NCBI RefSeq assembly: GCF_020497125.1
Contig: NC_059073.1
Location: 8,515,225 to 8,579,224 of the forward strand
Direction: 5' to 3'
Length of the DNA: 64,000 bases
DNA from: Mauremys mutica
Lineage: Eukaryota; Chordata; Testudines; Geoemydidae
In this document: positions 20,846 to 31,350 of the stretch, piece by piece
Numbering within the stretch: position 1 is the stretch's first letter
Layout: every line of letters starts with the position of its first letter
Notes under the pieces: model-generated
Told to the model about the DNA's origin: nothing
Database searches by the model: none
What the model saw: only the letters and a program-made list of their open reading frames with translations
Translations under genes and position numbers: made by a program

Positions 20846-21289
20846 CACTAACTCCCTGTGCATTGCCAAGCGGCGCACACCTCCAGGACAGCTGCTCTAC
20901 CAACCCCAAACAGGTTAGCAACTAATCGGTAGCAATCAGGAGGGGCAGCAGGGAGAGATTCCAAATGTCAGTGGCCACATGTTTCTCCATGCTGTCAGGG
21001 CGGTGTGCAGCAGATCCAGGGTGAGATCTGCATAGATCTCCAGGAAAATAGCCTCGTGCATCCTGAATTTCCATTGCTGCTGCTGGTCATCCCAGTTCTC
21101 CAGCACTATCTTGACTTTCTGTTCAGTGTTTGTACAGCACCTAGTGCAATGGGACCTTTATCTGTGACTGGGGGATAATAAAGGTGCAGTGGGATCTGGG
21201 GTTTTACAATTCCAGCTGTGCCACATTTGCTAACCGCGTGCTGGTGCCCTTCTCTAGAGGGGAAGAGTACGGTGGTCAGCAGCTCATGT
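20846..21289. other. Unassigned DNA with L2-like tail
   Basis: Contains the L2/MIR tail phrase tgtttgtacagcacctagtg at about 21126-21180 (plus). The rest is unassigned. Confidence 0.45.
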
Positions 21290-21505
21290 GAAAGATCTGG
21301 GTATAATTCTCTGCTTCACCACAGGCTTCCTGTTTGACCTTGGGCAAGTCACTTAGCCGCTCTGTGCCTCAGTTTCCCATCTGCACAATGGATATAATAG
21401 CACTGCCCTGCCTCAGAAGGGTGTTGTGAGAATAAATACATCGATGATTGTGAAGTGCGTTGAGAACGACTGAGGAAAAGCGCTGTATAAGGGGAAGGTA
21501 TTATT
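21290..21505 (-). repeat. MIR-like relic, reverse
   Basis: Reverse MIR order: tgaccttgggcaagtcactt, gtgcctcagtttcccatctg, caatggatataatagcac, then gttgtgagaataaatac. Clear despite divergence. Confidence 0.75.
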
Positions 21506-21661
21506 CTCTCAGAAGGGCAGAGAGCTGTAGGCAGCGGGCTGCAGGTATGGTATTCTACGATTTTTAAATAAAAATAGTTTGTGAAATATGACAGCTGCCA
21601 TCCCGGCTGGCATGCCTGGGAATTGAACCAGAGACCCCAGAGCTAAAAGCAGCTGTTATAG

Positions 21662-22255
21662 CTTGAGCGGGTGGAAAGATGTTTCCCCTCTGCCATGTAC
21701 ATTGGCCAAACTGGACAGTCTCTACGCAAAAGAATAAATGGACACAAATCTGACATCAGGAATCATAACATTCAAAAACCAGTGGGAGAACACTTCAACC
21801 TCTCTAACCACTCAGTGACAGACTTGAAGGTGGCAATTTTGCAACAAAAAAACTTCAAAAACAGACTCCAAAGAGAAACTGCTGAACTCGAATTAATATG
21901 CAAACTAGACACAATTACCTGTGGTCTAAACAAAGACTGGGAATGGTTGGGTCATTACATTAATTGAATCTATTTCCCTATGTTAAGTTCTCCTCACACC
22001 TTCTATGGGCCATCTTAATTATCACTTCAAACAGTTTTTTTCCTCCTGCTGACGATAGCTCATCTCAATTGATTAGACTCTTCCTGTTGGTATGCATACT
22101 TCCACCATTTCATGTTCTCTGTATGTATAAATATCTCCTGTCTGTGTGTTCCATTCTATGCATCCGAAGAAGTGAGCTGTAGCTCACGAAAGCTCATGCT
22201 TCAATAAATTTGTTAGTCTTTAAGGTGCCACAAGTACTCCTGTTCATTTTGGAAT
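21662..22255 (+). mobile_element. Penelope-like element 3' end (Neptune type)
   Basis: Begins inside a GIY-YIG endonuclease frame, passes through a 3' UTR, and ends with ccgaagaagtgagctgtagc, tcacgaaagctcatgcttc, aataaatttgttagtcttta and aggtgccacaagtactcc. The tail words recur at 47575-47700 (reverse), 52807-53008, 56222-56275 and 61860-61945. The element is 5'-truncated, and the reverse transcriptase part is absent here. Confidence 0.8.
21671..21967 (+). pseudogene. GIY-YIG endonuclease domain of a PLE
   Basis: The 98-residue frame contains YIGQTGQSLRKRINGHKSDI near residues 11-30, then GEHFNLSNHS, then a helical RLQRETAELELICKLDT stretch. YIG, the R in LRKR, the H in NGHK and the E in GEHF are the positions expected for a GIY-YIG nuclease of Penelope/Neptune type; the upstream GIY half is lost. 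In a full element this domain nicks target DNA and follows the reverse transcriptase. The start Met is internal, so this is a fragment. Confidence 0.8.
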
Positions 22256-22440
22256 GTCACTCAATTCTAATTAAAAAAGCCATTAAAAACAAGATATTTT
22301 GTTCAACCCAAAATGATTCCCCACCCCCTCAACTTTTTCTTTACACTGAAAAAACTGAAGATTTTCATTTCAATTCAACCCATTTTTTCCCCTCAATTTG
22401 GCCACCAGATCAAAAAATCAGGTATTCGCACGGCTCTAGT
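22256..22440. repeat. AT-rich AAATTT-type repeat, copy 2
   Basis: Words such as ttttggaatgtcactcaatt, attttgttcaacccaaaat and gaagattttcatttcaattc resemble the texture at 8041-8415 and 45505-45935. It directly follows the PLE tail. Confidence 0.45.
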
Positions 22441-23035
22441 TGCGGATACACAAGCTCTCTGGGCCTTGCTGAGAAGAACAACACAAGCTCCAGTTATTGA
22501 ACCATCAGCATAACTTCCTACAGCATTAGGGGGTGTTAGCTGTTTTTCACAGGTCTCCTATTTACATTTTGACCCAGCCCAATCCTGCTTAGCTTATTTG
22601 ATCACACAGATTTTTTTTTCTTGAGAGTTAAAATGCCCCTTGTGGATTCCCCTTGATTGTCACAGAGATCTCCGGAGTCTAGCTCAGGAGTCAATCCTAC
22701 CTTTCAACGGCCCCCCCCCCCCCCCGGTTTTGCTTATCCTCCAATTATTTGCTGCAGCAGTTTTTCTCTTCCCGGCACACCACTCTTTTTAAAATATCTT
22801 CTGCAAGTTTTAATGATTCTCTGCAGACAATATGCCATCTGTATACTTTACCTCCATTGCTTCCTCTCATTTAAATGAGGATAAATGCCACTAATGAGTT
22901 TTGAAAGGCGCCGGCTCCAAGAGAATGTGGAATGAGCAGAGGAGGAAGTGGTTTGGAATCTCAATCAGCGATCGCCTGGAAAAATCTATAAGGGAGGGAT
23001 GGAGATGCAGCTAACAGCCATGTGAGCATGAAAGG
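22441..23035. other. Unassigned DNA
   Basis: Apart from the C run, no repeat or gene is recognised. Confidence 0.35.
22711..22725. repeat. Poly-C run
   Basis: Fifteen consecutive C residues followed by GG. Likely to be length-variable and prone to sequencing error. Confidence 0.9.
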
Positions 23036-23039
23036 GGTC

Positions 23040-23155
23040 GGGCTATCAGATATGTGGGGCAACAATGGTGTAGTGGGTAGGGCACTGGAGTGGGAGTTTG
23101 GGGACCCAGTTTGGCCATTAACGTGCGGATTGATCTTGGGCAAATCACTTCTCTT
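23040..23155 (-). repeat. MIR-like relic, reverse
   Basis: Head and core words in reverse MIR order: gtgtagtgggtagggcactg, ttggggacccagtttggcc, ttgatcttgggcaaatcact. It stops where a MITE-like block starts. Confidence 0.55.
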
Positions 23156-23365
23156 TGGATGTGTCTTCACTGCAGAATCTGGGCACAAGGTAGCCTACCG
23201 AGTTAGTCTGAATCCAGTTAGCATGGGTAACTATAACAGTGAAGACAACCCGGCACGGGCTAGCAAGCAGAGGCCATACCCAGGGTCTATTTCAGGCTTG
23301 TCCTACACGTGCTATGCTGTCTTCACTGGTATTGTTACCCATGCTAGCTGGATTCAAGCTATCTT
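23156..23365. mobile_element. MITE-like block
   Basis: Starts ggatgtgtcttcactgcag and contains gttagcatgggtaactataa with a near inverse, attgttacccatgctagctg, near 23331-23350. A gtcttcactg phrase lies near both ends in opposite senses. Probably a diverged palindromic DNA element. The edges are approximate. Confidence 0.5.
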
Positions 23366-23379
23366 GGGGAGGCAAATAT

Positions 23380-23515
23380 TATTTACTTTTTGTGTTATCC
23401 TAGAGTGTAGGAGCCCAAGTCATGGACCAGACCTTCACTGTGCTAGGGCACAATGTACGAACACAGAGCAAAAAGACATCCTCTACCTCCAGGAACTTAC
23501 AATCTGAGACAAGAA
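23380..23515 (-). repeat. L2/MIR-type tail, reverse
   Basis: Reverse of the common tail: ttatttactttttgtgttat, aggagcccaagtcatgg, cactgtgctagggcacaatg, then aacttacaatctgag. Confidence 0.6.
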
Positions 23516-23744
23516 AGAACAGATGGAGCAGTACAAGGAAACACTGAGACAATATTGATCAGCATGATAGGCAATGGTGTCAGCACATGAGCAACCTAAC
23601 CATGCACGGCTTCTGCTGTGTAGATGTTCCCTTCGTGTTCCCATGCCAAAGGATACACATACAATGGAATGTTAAGGCTAATAATGGGGAACTGCCTGGC
23701 TTGTGGGAAGGTAAAGGGATGTAGGACCTTCAGCCCAGTTATTG
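23516..23744. other. Unassigned DNA
   Basis: Nothing recognised before the hAT relic. Confidence 0.3.
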
Positions 23745-23752
23745 GCATAAAC

Positions 23753-24488
23753 CAGTGGTTCCCAAACTGGGGTTCAGGAACCCCTGGGGGTTCGCGAAAT
23801 GTTACAGAGGTTTCTCAGGAAATAATTCCCTCATGGCAGACAGAGCTCTCCCTAGGACCCCGGGCAGCACAGCGCCAGCAGCCCGGAGCCCCTGGACTTC
23901 CATGAGCTAAGCAGATCAAAGCAAGCATCTCTATCCCACTGAGGAGATTTCAACTTTAAGACTCCTTATGAGAAATGGAAAGGGAGGTGGATATTTTTTG
24001 CTGATTTAAAAATTAAATAGGCAGCTAGTATTGTTTTAAAATGATGATGAAGAACAAGTTTAAGCTTTGTTTTAACATACATTGTTTGCCTGAACTGCTC
24101 AAGACCTGAATGCTTATGTAGGAGGAACGCTTTGAGTTGGCTTCTTAAGTACCTTCATGCTGTTTCATATCTGACACTCCTTGATGAAACATAGGAGCCT
24201 TGTCTTGTAACAGGCTTATTCAAAGTGATACAAGCTATGAAAGTGAGATCTTGGAAGAGTGTTGCTGTTTTCATAATGTAATAAAAATGTTGTCATAATT
24301 AATAATAAATAGTGTGTAATAAGCATGTCATAAAAACACATTTTATATTTCCAACATCACTGCTTTTATAATTTATACTCAGATAAAGGAGAAAATCACC
24401 TGGAAATATTCATTTTCAGGAGGGGGTTCACGAGACTTGACTTTTTAGTGAAAGGGGTTCACAGGTTGTTAAAGTTTGAGAACCACTG
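23753..24488. mobile_element. hAT-type non-autonomous transposon, 736 bp
   Basis: Terminal inverted repeats: cagtggttcccaaactgggg at the left; cagtggttctcaaactttaa when the right end is reversed. It is flanked by a perfect 8-bp target duplication, gcataaac (23745-23752 and 24489-24496), the hallmark of hAT integration. The interior is AT-rich and non-coding, with no transposase frame. The perfect duplication implies little later change at the edges. Confidence 0.93.
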
Positions 24489-24496
24489 GCATAAAC

Positions 24497-24714
24497 GGTG
24501 CCTAGACTGTGTTGGCCTTCCACATGGGGGTTGCATGTCACTCGCAGCTAGCAGAGCTCCACCACCGTAGTGGGGTGGTGCAGCAAATTATTCTGATTTT
24601 CGTGGACTGCGTTATTCCAATCACTCCGTTCCTGCTTTCTCTGCTAACAGCCCATGGCAGGATGGAAATATTGATGGAGCAAAAAGGAGAGTTAATGGGA
24701 GTTTAAGTGAAAAC
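24497..24714. other. Unassigned DNA
   Basis: Nothing recognised. Confidence 0.3.
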
Positions 24715-24960
24715 ACCTGCGTCGAGTGTCATTATTGTTATTAACATCCCTTTTATTCTGTTACCCTGGAAAGCGTCATCAATATGAATACTGGAAAATA
24801 TCTTGCAGCCCCTGATTTTAGTTCCACACCTCACAGTAGATTGTTTGGCCTCAGGTGGATGAAACCATTAGCTGGAATTGCATTATCTCCTGTTAGCACA
24901 ACTACGAAACACGAAGTGCTCCGGCATCCTTTAAACTCCTGATTCAATGGGAGAAGGGCA
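24715..24960. promoter_or_regulatory. Repeat-free AT-rich segment, possible conserved non-coding element
   Basis: Has no repeat signature and contains many homeodomain-like TAAT words, for example gttattaacatccc, catcaatatgaatac, gaaaccattagctggaattg and cattatctcctgttagcac. It resembles vertebrate developmental enhancers in texture only; no conservation data were available. Confidence 0.25.
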
Positions 24961-25219
24961 ACCCTAATAAAGGGGAACGCTCCCTTCCTCTGCAGCAGTC
25001 GCAGTTGTTAATAATCCCAACTCACCTAGCCTGGCTCTTGTAGAAATGTGACCCCGTTATCAGCACTGAGGCGGAACGTAGTCCTAGATTTAAGCTCACA
25101 GAGGAGTCGGGTCTCCCGCTACTGGGAGGATACGTGACTGCCCCATGTGTCTCCTCTGCCCAGAGACCCCCCCGTCTGCCAACCCAGAGCCACTGAGCTC
25201 TCCCCACCTCCCCAGAGTT

Positions 25220-25343
25220 CAGGGTGACCAGATGTCCCAATTTTATAGGGACAGTTCTGATATTCGGGGCTTTTTCTTATAAAGGTTCCTATTACCCCCC
25301 ACCTCCTGTCCCGATTTTTCACACTTGCTGTCTGGTCACTGTA
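25220..25343. mobile_element. Small hAT-like MITE, copy 2
   Basis: The ends cagggtgaccag and (reversed right) tacagtgaccag pair. It is flanked by the perfect 8-bp duplication ccagagtt (25212-25219 and 25344-25351). The interior gatgtcccaattttataggg and gtcccgatttttcacactt match the copy at 20727-20845 in reverse. Confidence 0.88.
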
Positions 25344-25359
25344 CCAGAGTTACCTGTGG

Positions 25360-25860
25360 GGAGGGAGGGCTCAGTCCTTCTGCCGCTGCGCCTCTGCCCC
25401 GGCACGTTCGGCTGCTCTCCCTGGCAGGCGAGGAGCGGGAGGGAGACACTTCTCACGCCGACTGAAGCTGGCAACTCTTGTCATGGCTGCTCTGTGCAGA
25501 GCAGCAGCTGCCTGAGAGAGCTTGGTTGGGGAGGTGGTGGAACCCAGGCCCGGCTGCTGGGGACAGGGGCTAAGAGAGCCGGAAACATCCCGGGGGGACA
25601 AGGGGGACTCTCACTCGCTTGGCCCCTGTCCCCGGCATCCGGGCCTGGACAGGGGGCAGCCCGCCGCCACCAGCTCCCCAGTCAGGTTCTCTCAGGCAGC
25701 CGCCGCGCTGCACGGAGCAGCGACCCGGAGCGGTTGGCACGAGAAGCAGGTGATCCTGCCCACTCTGTTCCCTGCCCAGCTGCCAGGGGCCGAGCATGCC
25801 AGGGGGAGCGGGAGAAGGATGGAGTCCCTCTCCCTGCCCCCTGGCAGGCTAAGCAGAAAT
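25360..25860. mobile_element. GC-rich long-armed foldback
   Basis: The two halves are inverted repeats. Left: cagcagctgcctgagagagc, ttggttggggaggtggtgg, aggcccggctgctggggaca. Right, reversed: cggcggctgcctgagagaac, ctgactggggagctggtgg, aggcccggatgccggggaca. The arms are about 200-230 bp. CpG and C+G content is high, which also explains the long frames on both strands (25224-25922 plus, 25682-26062 minus). Those are not genes. Confidence 0.75.
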
Positions 25861-26059
25861 GGGGGTGGAGGGAGAGGGGGGACTTGACCCTACATGCCCC
25901 CCCACTCATCGCTTCTGCTTGAGCTGCACACAGTAAGCATAGCAGGTGGAGGTCCCCAAAGCCAAATCCTGCTCCCATTGAACTCAATGAGAGTATTGTC
26001 TCTGTCTTCAATGGGTGGCAGGACTGGGCATTTAAAGGTATCACACCGTGCCAGGGCTC
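25861..26059. other. Unassigned DNA with short palindromic relic
   Basis: The phrase aaatcctgctcccattgaac, followed by caatgagagtattg, resembles the short palindromic repeat built on cattgacttcaatgg. No gene. Confidence 0.35.
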
Positions 26060-26230
26060 CATAGTTATTACAGGACTGTGTCTGTACAGTACCTGGCACT
26101 GTGGGGTCCTGGGCCATGACTAGATGCCAATAGCTATACTAAATAAACAACAATACCTGGCTTGTAGGTAATGCTTTTCATCAGCAGATCTCAAAGCACT
26201 TTAAAAAAAGGAGGTCAGTATTCTGTGTTA
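26060..26230 (+). repeat. L2/MIR-type tail and MIR-like fragment
   Basis: The tail phrase ctgtgtctgtacagtacctg, gcactgtggggtcctggg is followed by tgcttttcatcagcagatct, caaagcactttaaa, which resembles a MIR 5' part. Confidence 0.55.
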
Positions 26231-26252
26231 TTTCTCTCTATGCATCTTTAAC

Positions 26253-26284
26253 ATCACACCCACACACCCACACACACACACACC
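26253..26284. repeat. (CA)n microsatellite
   Basis: Imperfect cacacaccc units turning into pure CA, about 32 bp. Confidence 0.88.
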
Positions 26285-26801
26285 ACTGCATTAAAATGCT
26301 GTTAGTCGTCTGATTAAACGCCAAGATTGAATTTCTAGCCCTCCCACTGGGAGTTTTCCTGTTGACTTCAATTGGAACAGGATCCACCCCCAGAAGAATA
26401 AGGAATTTCATAGCTGCATGGCCATTCCATTGTTAAGCCACTGTTGCTTTTAGGATTTGCTGCATATCGAGGGCTGAATTTTCAGCAACCTGAACATGTG
26501 CACAGCTCTTTAAGCATGTCTAGCTTAGGCATGTAAATACCCTGACTCGCACACCTACCTCAAGATATTTGCACACCTGTGACTGGCACGCACAAAAGTG
26601 TGTATGCACGTGTTTGGGAATTCCCCCTTTAGCAGGATAACATGCTCCTTTGAGACCTCCAAAAGGATTTGGAACAGCCAGGCCTGGGAAGGAGAGAGCA
26701 GCACCCTGGAACAGGATTGTCTTGGCTTTTGTAGAGTCTTCATTGTAGAGAGACATAGTCAGGGGCATTTCACTCACCCCTAATTCCTGTCTTTCTTTAT
26801 T
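26285..26801. other. Mostly unassigned DNA
   Basis: Includes cctgttgacttcaattgga near 26356, a relic of the short palindromic repeat. The 110-residue minus-strand frame (26520-26852) has no recognisable domain. Confidence 0.35.
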
Positions 26802-26809
26802 CCCTATCA

Positions 26810-27115
26810 CAGGGGTCGGCAACCTTTCAGAAGTGCTGTGCCGAGTCTTCATTTATTCACTCTCATTTAAGGTTCCGCGTGCCAGTCATACATTTTAACA
26901 TTTTTAGATGGTCTCTTTTGATCAGTCTATAACATATAACTAAACTATTGTTGTAAAGTAAATAAGGTTTTTAAAATGTTTAAGAAACTTCATTTAAAAT
27001 TAAATTAAAATGCAGAGCCCCTGAACTGGAGGCCAGAACCAGGGCAGTGTGAGTGCCACTGAAAATCAGCTCGTGTGTCGCCTTCGGCACGTTTGCCATA
27101 AGTTGCCTACCCCTG
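26810..27115. mobile_element. hAT-type non-autonomous transposon, 306 bp
   Basis: The ends caggggtcggcaacc and (right, reversed) caggggtaggcaact pair. The 8-bp flanks ccctatca (26802-26809) and tcctatca (27116-27123) match at 7 of 8. The interior is AT-rich, with attaaaatgcagagcccctg, and encodes nothing. It fits Charlie-like hAT relics. Confidence 0.9.
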
Positions 27116-27299
27116 TCCTATCAGATAACACTGCCGGCACCAATCGGTGTCATGTTTTCACTCTCATGTAGTGAGCCTGTTTTCCCGGAGACCACTTAGG
27201 GAGTCTGTAAACTTGACTCAGCTACATTTACAGCCAAAAAGCTTGAGCCTTATTTCAAATCACCACCCTTGACGTTTGAATGCACCCCTTTGTCATCTC
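27116..27299. other. Unassigned DNA
   Basis: Nothing recognised. Confidence 0.3.
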
Positions 27300-27595
27300 A
27301 TACGCCGTATCGCCAGCCGCAGACATTAAAAAAACGTGAGTCAGGCCCCCTGGAAACACGAGACTGAATGAAAAAAGTCATGAGATTTAAATAATAATAC
27401 ATCTGAATTCTTTTTAGTTCCCTTCTGTGTTTGAGCCTTTAGGGCACGTGTTTTTAAGCTTTTCCCTCCAACCAGGAGGTCTAAAATCTGACTTTCTTTT
27501 TAAATGTAAGCTGAGTTCTGCAGCTGGAGCTTTAAGACAGAGAATAAATATCACAAGATTCATGATCCGATCATGAGAGCTGACAACACTGCTAT
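27300..27595 (-). repeat. Unnamed repeat family X, copy 3, reverse
   Basis: In reverse it shares words with copies 1 and 2: gttgtcagctctcatgatcg, aatcatgaatcttgtgat, gctccagctgcagaactcag, aagcttaaaaacacg. Confirms that family X is interspersed. Confidence 0.5.
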
Positions 27596-27846
27596 GACAA
27601 CGGCGCAGAATCACAGAACAAGTCAATTCCTCTAATGCAGAACAAGGATCTTTGTTAGAATAAGGGAAACACTTTTATCCCTAAAGCCCTCTGCTTTGGC
27701 TTCACTGGAGTGTCCCTGCTAGAATCTGCCCCCGTCTCCCTCTGGCCTGGCTTCAGGTTTAAAGAAATAGTAGCCACATCCTCAGACCTGTCTTCCTCTC
27801 TGAGCGGTTTTCTGCTTCAGCATTAACTGCAACTAAACTTTAATAA

Positions 27847-27980
27847 GATCATAGAATCATAGAAATGGACGGGACCTGGAGAGGTCAGCAAGTCCAGCCC
27901 CCTGTGCCGAGGCAGGACGAAGTGGACCTAGACTATCCCTGAGAGGTGTTCGTCCAACCTGTTCCGGCTCTGGAGATAAT
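27847..27980 (-). mobile_element. CR1 3' end fragment
   Basis: atcatagaatcatagaaatg followed by gtccagccccctgtgcc and tccctgagaggtgttcgtcc is the reversed CR1 tail region. Only about 135 bp remain. Confidence 0.8.
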
Positions 27981-28261
27981 GGGACCCTGTGGGAAAATAT
28001 ATTTATGTAGGGTTAAGAGATAAACCTTTAACTAACTAGGTTATTGATTGAATGACTTTTTGGTACAGAATTCATTCCACTGTAGCTCCGTGTGCATGCG
28101 ATGGAGAGAAAATGCACTTTCTTGAACTGGAGGAGACGCAAATATTTTAACAGTCTCCCTACGGCAGCTGGACCAGCCTGCAATCAGTTAAACCACTGTA
28201 AATCCAAACAAATTCCATTGGTTTCAATAGAATCGGTTTGGATTGTCCACTGGTCTACATG
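27981..28261. other. Unassigned DNA
   Basis: Nothing recognised except the MITE fragment that follows. Confidence 0.3.
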
Positions 28262-28320
28262 TAGGGTGACCAGGCATCCTGATTTTATCGGAACTATCCC
28301 GATATTAGGGGCTACTGTCA
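28262..28320. mobile_element. Small hAT-like MITE, truncated copy 3
   Basis: agggtgaccaggcatcctga, then tatcccgatattaggggc, matches the left half of the 25220 element. The right half is missing. Confidence 0.7.
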
Positions 28321-29149
28321 TTAACCCAGGGCACTCAGTGAAGAAGGCAGCGTTTCAGTGACTGTCAAGGGAAGGCTGGATAAAGAGAGCCAGTCATCTT
28401 GCTGGCCAGTGATTGTTTTCCCATGGATGCTTAAAGCACCTGCCTCCTGTCCATCTTGAGGATGCCTCATTGCCTTTCCTATAGACCAGATGGAGATGCC
28501 TGTTTTTCTGTGATAGAAAAGATGTGTGATTTCCTCCTCTCTGTATTTACTGGGTTAAGAAAACCCCAAACATGTGGGCTCTGACCCTACAAGTCTTTCT
28601 TCCATGGACAGAAGAGAGAGCAGGAGCTGCTACAGCTTGAGCAAAACAGCCCCAGCTTCCTAGTTAGTGGGGTAACAGACTCCAGTCCTCTGCAGATCAG
28701 CACAGAGGAGGCACCTGTAAGACACACTCAACAGTGGGTTGTGTATGTCCCGCATTAGCCTTCACTTATACACAGGGCTGGGCTTAGCTGTTTTGCTGCC
28801 CAGGGTCGAAAACGTTTTTGGCATTTCCCTGAGATGACTGGAAGAGCAAAACACAATAGTGGCAAAGTGACAAGGTGCCTTCCTGGTTGCTGATTTGGTG
28901 TCTCCACAATTGGCACTCAGGGTGAGCACTCTGAGTCCCACCTGCTGATATGCCAGCTGACACACCGAGCATTGCCTTCCAGAGTCAACGCGTGATCTGT
29001 TACAGCTTGGGCTAAACGGCCGAGCCTCACTAACTGGTAGGCAAGCCATTCATCTGGCTTTGAAGCCAAACAGTCCCGTTTTCCTTACGCTTGTCCTGGT
29101 CCGGTACTGATATAAAACTGGACTTGGGTTTGTCCCATATCATTGTGAA
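28321..29149. other. Mostly unassigned DNA
   Basis: At about 28771-28810, cacagggctgggcttagctg, tttgctgcccagg resembles the start of another palindromic element, also seen at the window's right edge (63930-64000). No gene. Confidence 0.35.
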
Positions 29150-29675
29150 CACAAGAACATAAGAAAGGTCATAGTGAGTCAGAGTAATGGTCCATCTAGC
29201 CCAGCATCCTGTCTGCCGACAGTGGCCAATGCCTGGTGCCCCAGAGTGAATGAACAGACCAGGCAGTCATTGAGTGATCCATCCCCTGTCATCCACTCCC
29301 AGCTTCTGGCAAAAAGAGGCTAGGGACACTCAGATACTGCGGTTGCATCCCTGACCGTCCTGGCTAATAGCCATTGATGGACCTATCCTCCCCAAACTTA
29401 TCTAGTTCTTTTTTATATAGTTTTGGCCTTCACAACATCCCCTGGCAATGAGTTCCCCAGGTTGACTGTGTTGTGTGAAGAAATATTTGCTTATGTTTGT
29501 TTTAAACCTGCTGCCTATTACTTTCATTGGGTGATCCCTGGTTCTTGTGTTACGTGATAGGAGGAATAACACTTCCTTATTCTCTTTCTCCACACCAGTC
29601 AAGTTTGTATAGACCTCTATCATATCCCCCCTTAGTAGTCTCTTTTCCAAGCTGAAAATCTCCAGTCTTTTTATG
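29150..29675 (-). mobile_element. CR1 LINE 3' end, copy-B type
   Basis: Reverse CR1 with the tail acaagaacataagaaagg. The minus strand frame 29402-29650 carries MEKRLLRGDMIEVYTNLTGV and FKTNISKYFFTQHSQPGEL. Small indels shift the frame. 5'-truncated near 29675. Confidence 0.88.
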
Positions 29676-30366
29676 TGGGGGTGGAGGCCGCGAATTCTGC
29701 AGAATCACCTGCTCTGTGCGGTGGGATGGCGAGGTCACACCGGTGGGGGTCGGCCCATGCCATTGCTGAAGTCCTGTATCCTATGGATGCTCATCCTACT
29801 AGCTGGGCCTACAACCACCCTGTATCCTGCGGGCATCGGCGCAGAGGGGGACCTATAGTATATGCTCATGAGTGGGTTACACCTGCACGGGTGGAATTTT
29901 CCCCAGCCAGATAAGGGACTTGTAGGGCACCTTTATGCTCCTCTAGCCCCAGTGCCCAGGGGCCGGGGGTGAGGTGTATCCATCTCCTTTCTCCTATATA
30001 GTCGTGTCTCCTGAGGTCCACATCAAACAGCCCTGTGGTGCTTTGCCACCAGAATTTCCATACAGCAGCCCTTTCCGTTCCTTTGTGATGTCTCCCAAGT
30101 CTTCTGTTCTTGCTCTTCCTTTCCTTGTGTCACTCCACATTCACCTTCCCTTCTGTCTGCCTGCAGCCTTTTCTCCCTTCTTCCATCTGATCACCCTCTC
30201 CTCTTCCATTGCCCCCCTCGGCCCTCCTCCATTCCCCTCCACTTGCCCTCCCGCCCCCGCTAGATTCACTCCTCACCCTGGAGGGGAGAAGTTGATGATG
30301 GGGGAACTCCTAGAATCTTACTTCTTGCAGTTGCCAGGGGGTGCTACAGGGACTCAGGTCTCCTCT
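29676..30366. other. Unassigned DNA
   Basis: Pyrimidine-rich in its second half. The 131-residue plus-strand frame at 29974-30369 is low-complexity and unsupported. Confidence 0.35.
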
Positions 30367-30765
30367 TAGAATCATAGAATATCAGGTTTGGAATAGACCT
30401 CGGGAGCTCATCTAGTCCAACCCCCTGCTCAAAGCAGGACCAACCCCAACTAAATCATCCCAGCCAGGGCTTTGTCAAGCCTGACCTTAAAAACCTCTAA
30501 GGAAGGAGATTCCACCACCTCCCTAGGTAACCCATTCCAGTGCTTCACCACCCTCCTAGTGAAATAGTTTTTCCTAATGTCCAACCTAAACCTCCCCCTC
30601 TGCAACTTGAGACCATTACTCCTTGTTCTGTCATCTTCTACCACTGAGAACAGTCTAGATCCATCCTCTTTGGAGCCCCCCTTCAGGTAGTTGAAGGCTG
30701 CTATCAAATCCCCCCTCATTCTTCTCTTCTGCAGATTAAATAAGCCCAGTTCCCTCCTGAACCTT
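30367..30765 (-). mobile_element. CR1 LINE 3' end, copy-A type
   Basis: The tail agaatcatagaatatcaggt, then minus-strand ORF2 end ([19 protein letters not shown]... and [20 protein letters not shown]). The 139-residue frame 30450-30869 is the CR1 C-terminus fused at its start to non-CR1 sequence. Confidence 0.9.
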
Positions 30766-31139
30766 CTGGTGGTGAAGGGTCTCCACTGTTCCCTGGAGGG
30801 AAGAGGCAGCAAGGACAGATGTGGAAGGGGCACATCTCCTCCTCCCGTTAGATGCTGCTGCTGCCCCACGTACTAGTAAGAAAGCTGAGAGCCCACGAAA
30901 TTCTCCAGTCAGGCTCCATCCCTACCTGCTTCTCTCACTATCTTGTGAGCATGTGCAAGAGCTCTCCCTGTCCTCTTACCCATGCCCCTCCACACTTTAA
31001 CCCTGGGACAGAGCCATGAACAGATCCCTGGAGCCTCCATCTAGTGCTTAGCGCTGTCAGTCCCTATTTCCTGCCCGGCAGTGGGGCTGATGACCACCAG
31101 TCACCACCGACACAGCACAGAATGGATTCCCAGCTGCCA
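30766..31139. other. Unassigned DNA
   Basis: Nothing recognised. Confidence 0.3.
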
Positions 31140-31350
31140 CTAAGGGCACATCTGCAGCGCTGCATCTATGTTGCTGTAACACCATAGTGTCGATGGAAAG
31201 GGTCTGTCTTTGATGTAGGAAATCCACCTCCCTGAGCAATGGTAGTTAGGCTGAGAGAAGAATCCTTCTGTTGACCTAACTATGTCTACACTGGGGCTTA
31301 GGTTGACTTAACTACAGTGCTCAGGGGTGTGAATATACCCTGAACCAGCA
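31140..31350. mobile_element. MITE with ATCCACCTCC core, copy 2
   Basis: Left end agggcacatctgcagcgc; core aaatccacctccctgagc (31220-31238); internal tctgttgacctaactatgtc, tacactggggcttagg; right part gctcaggggtgtgaatatac. Related to 15350-15556. The right end seems shortened. Confidence 0.6.

Noticed and set aside
25224..25922. 232-residue frame as a gene
   Set aside because: It starts inside a MITE and runs through a GC-rich foldback. Frames are open on both strands because stop codons are rare in that composition.
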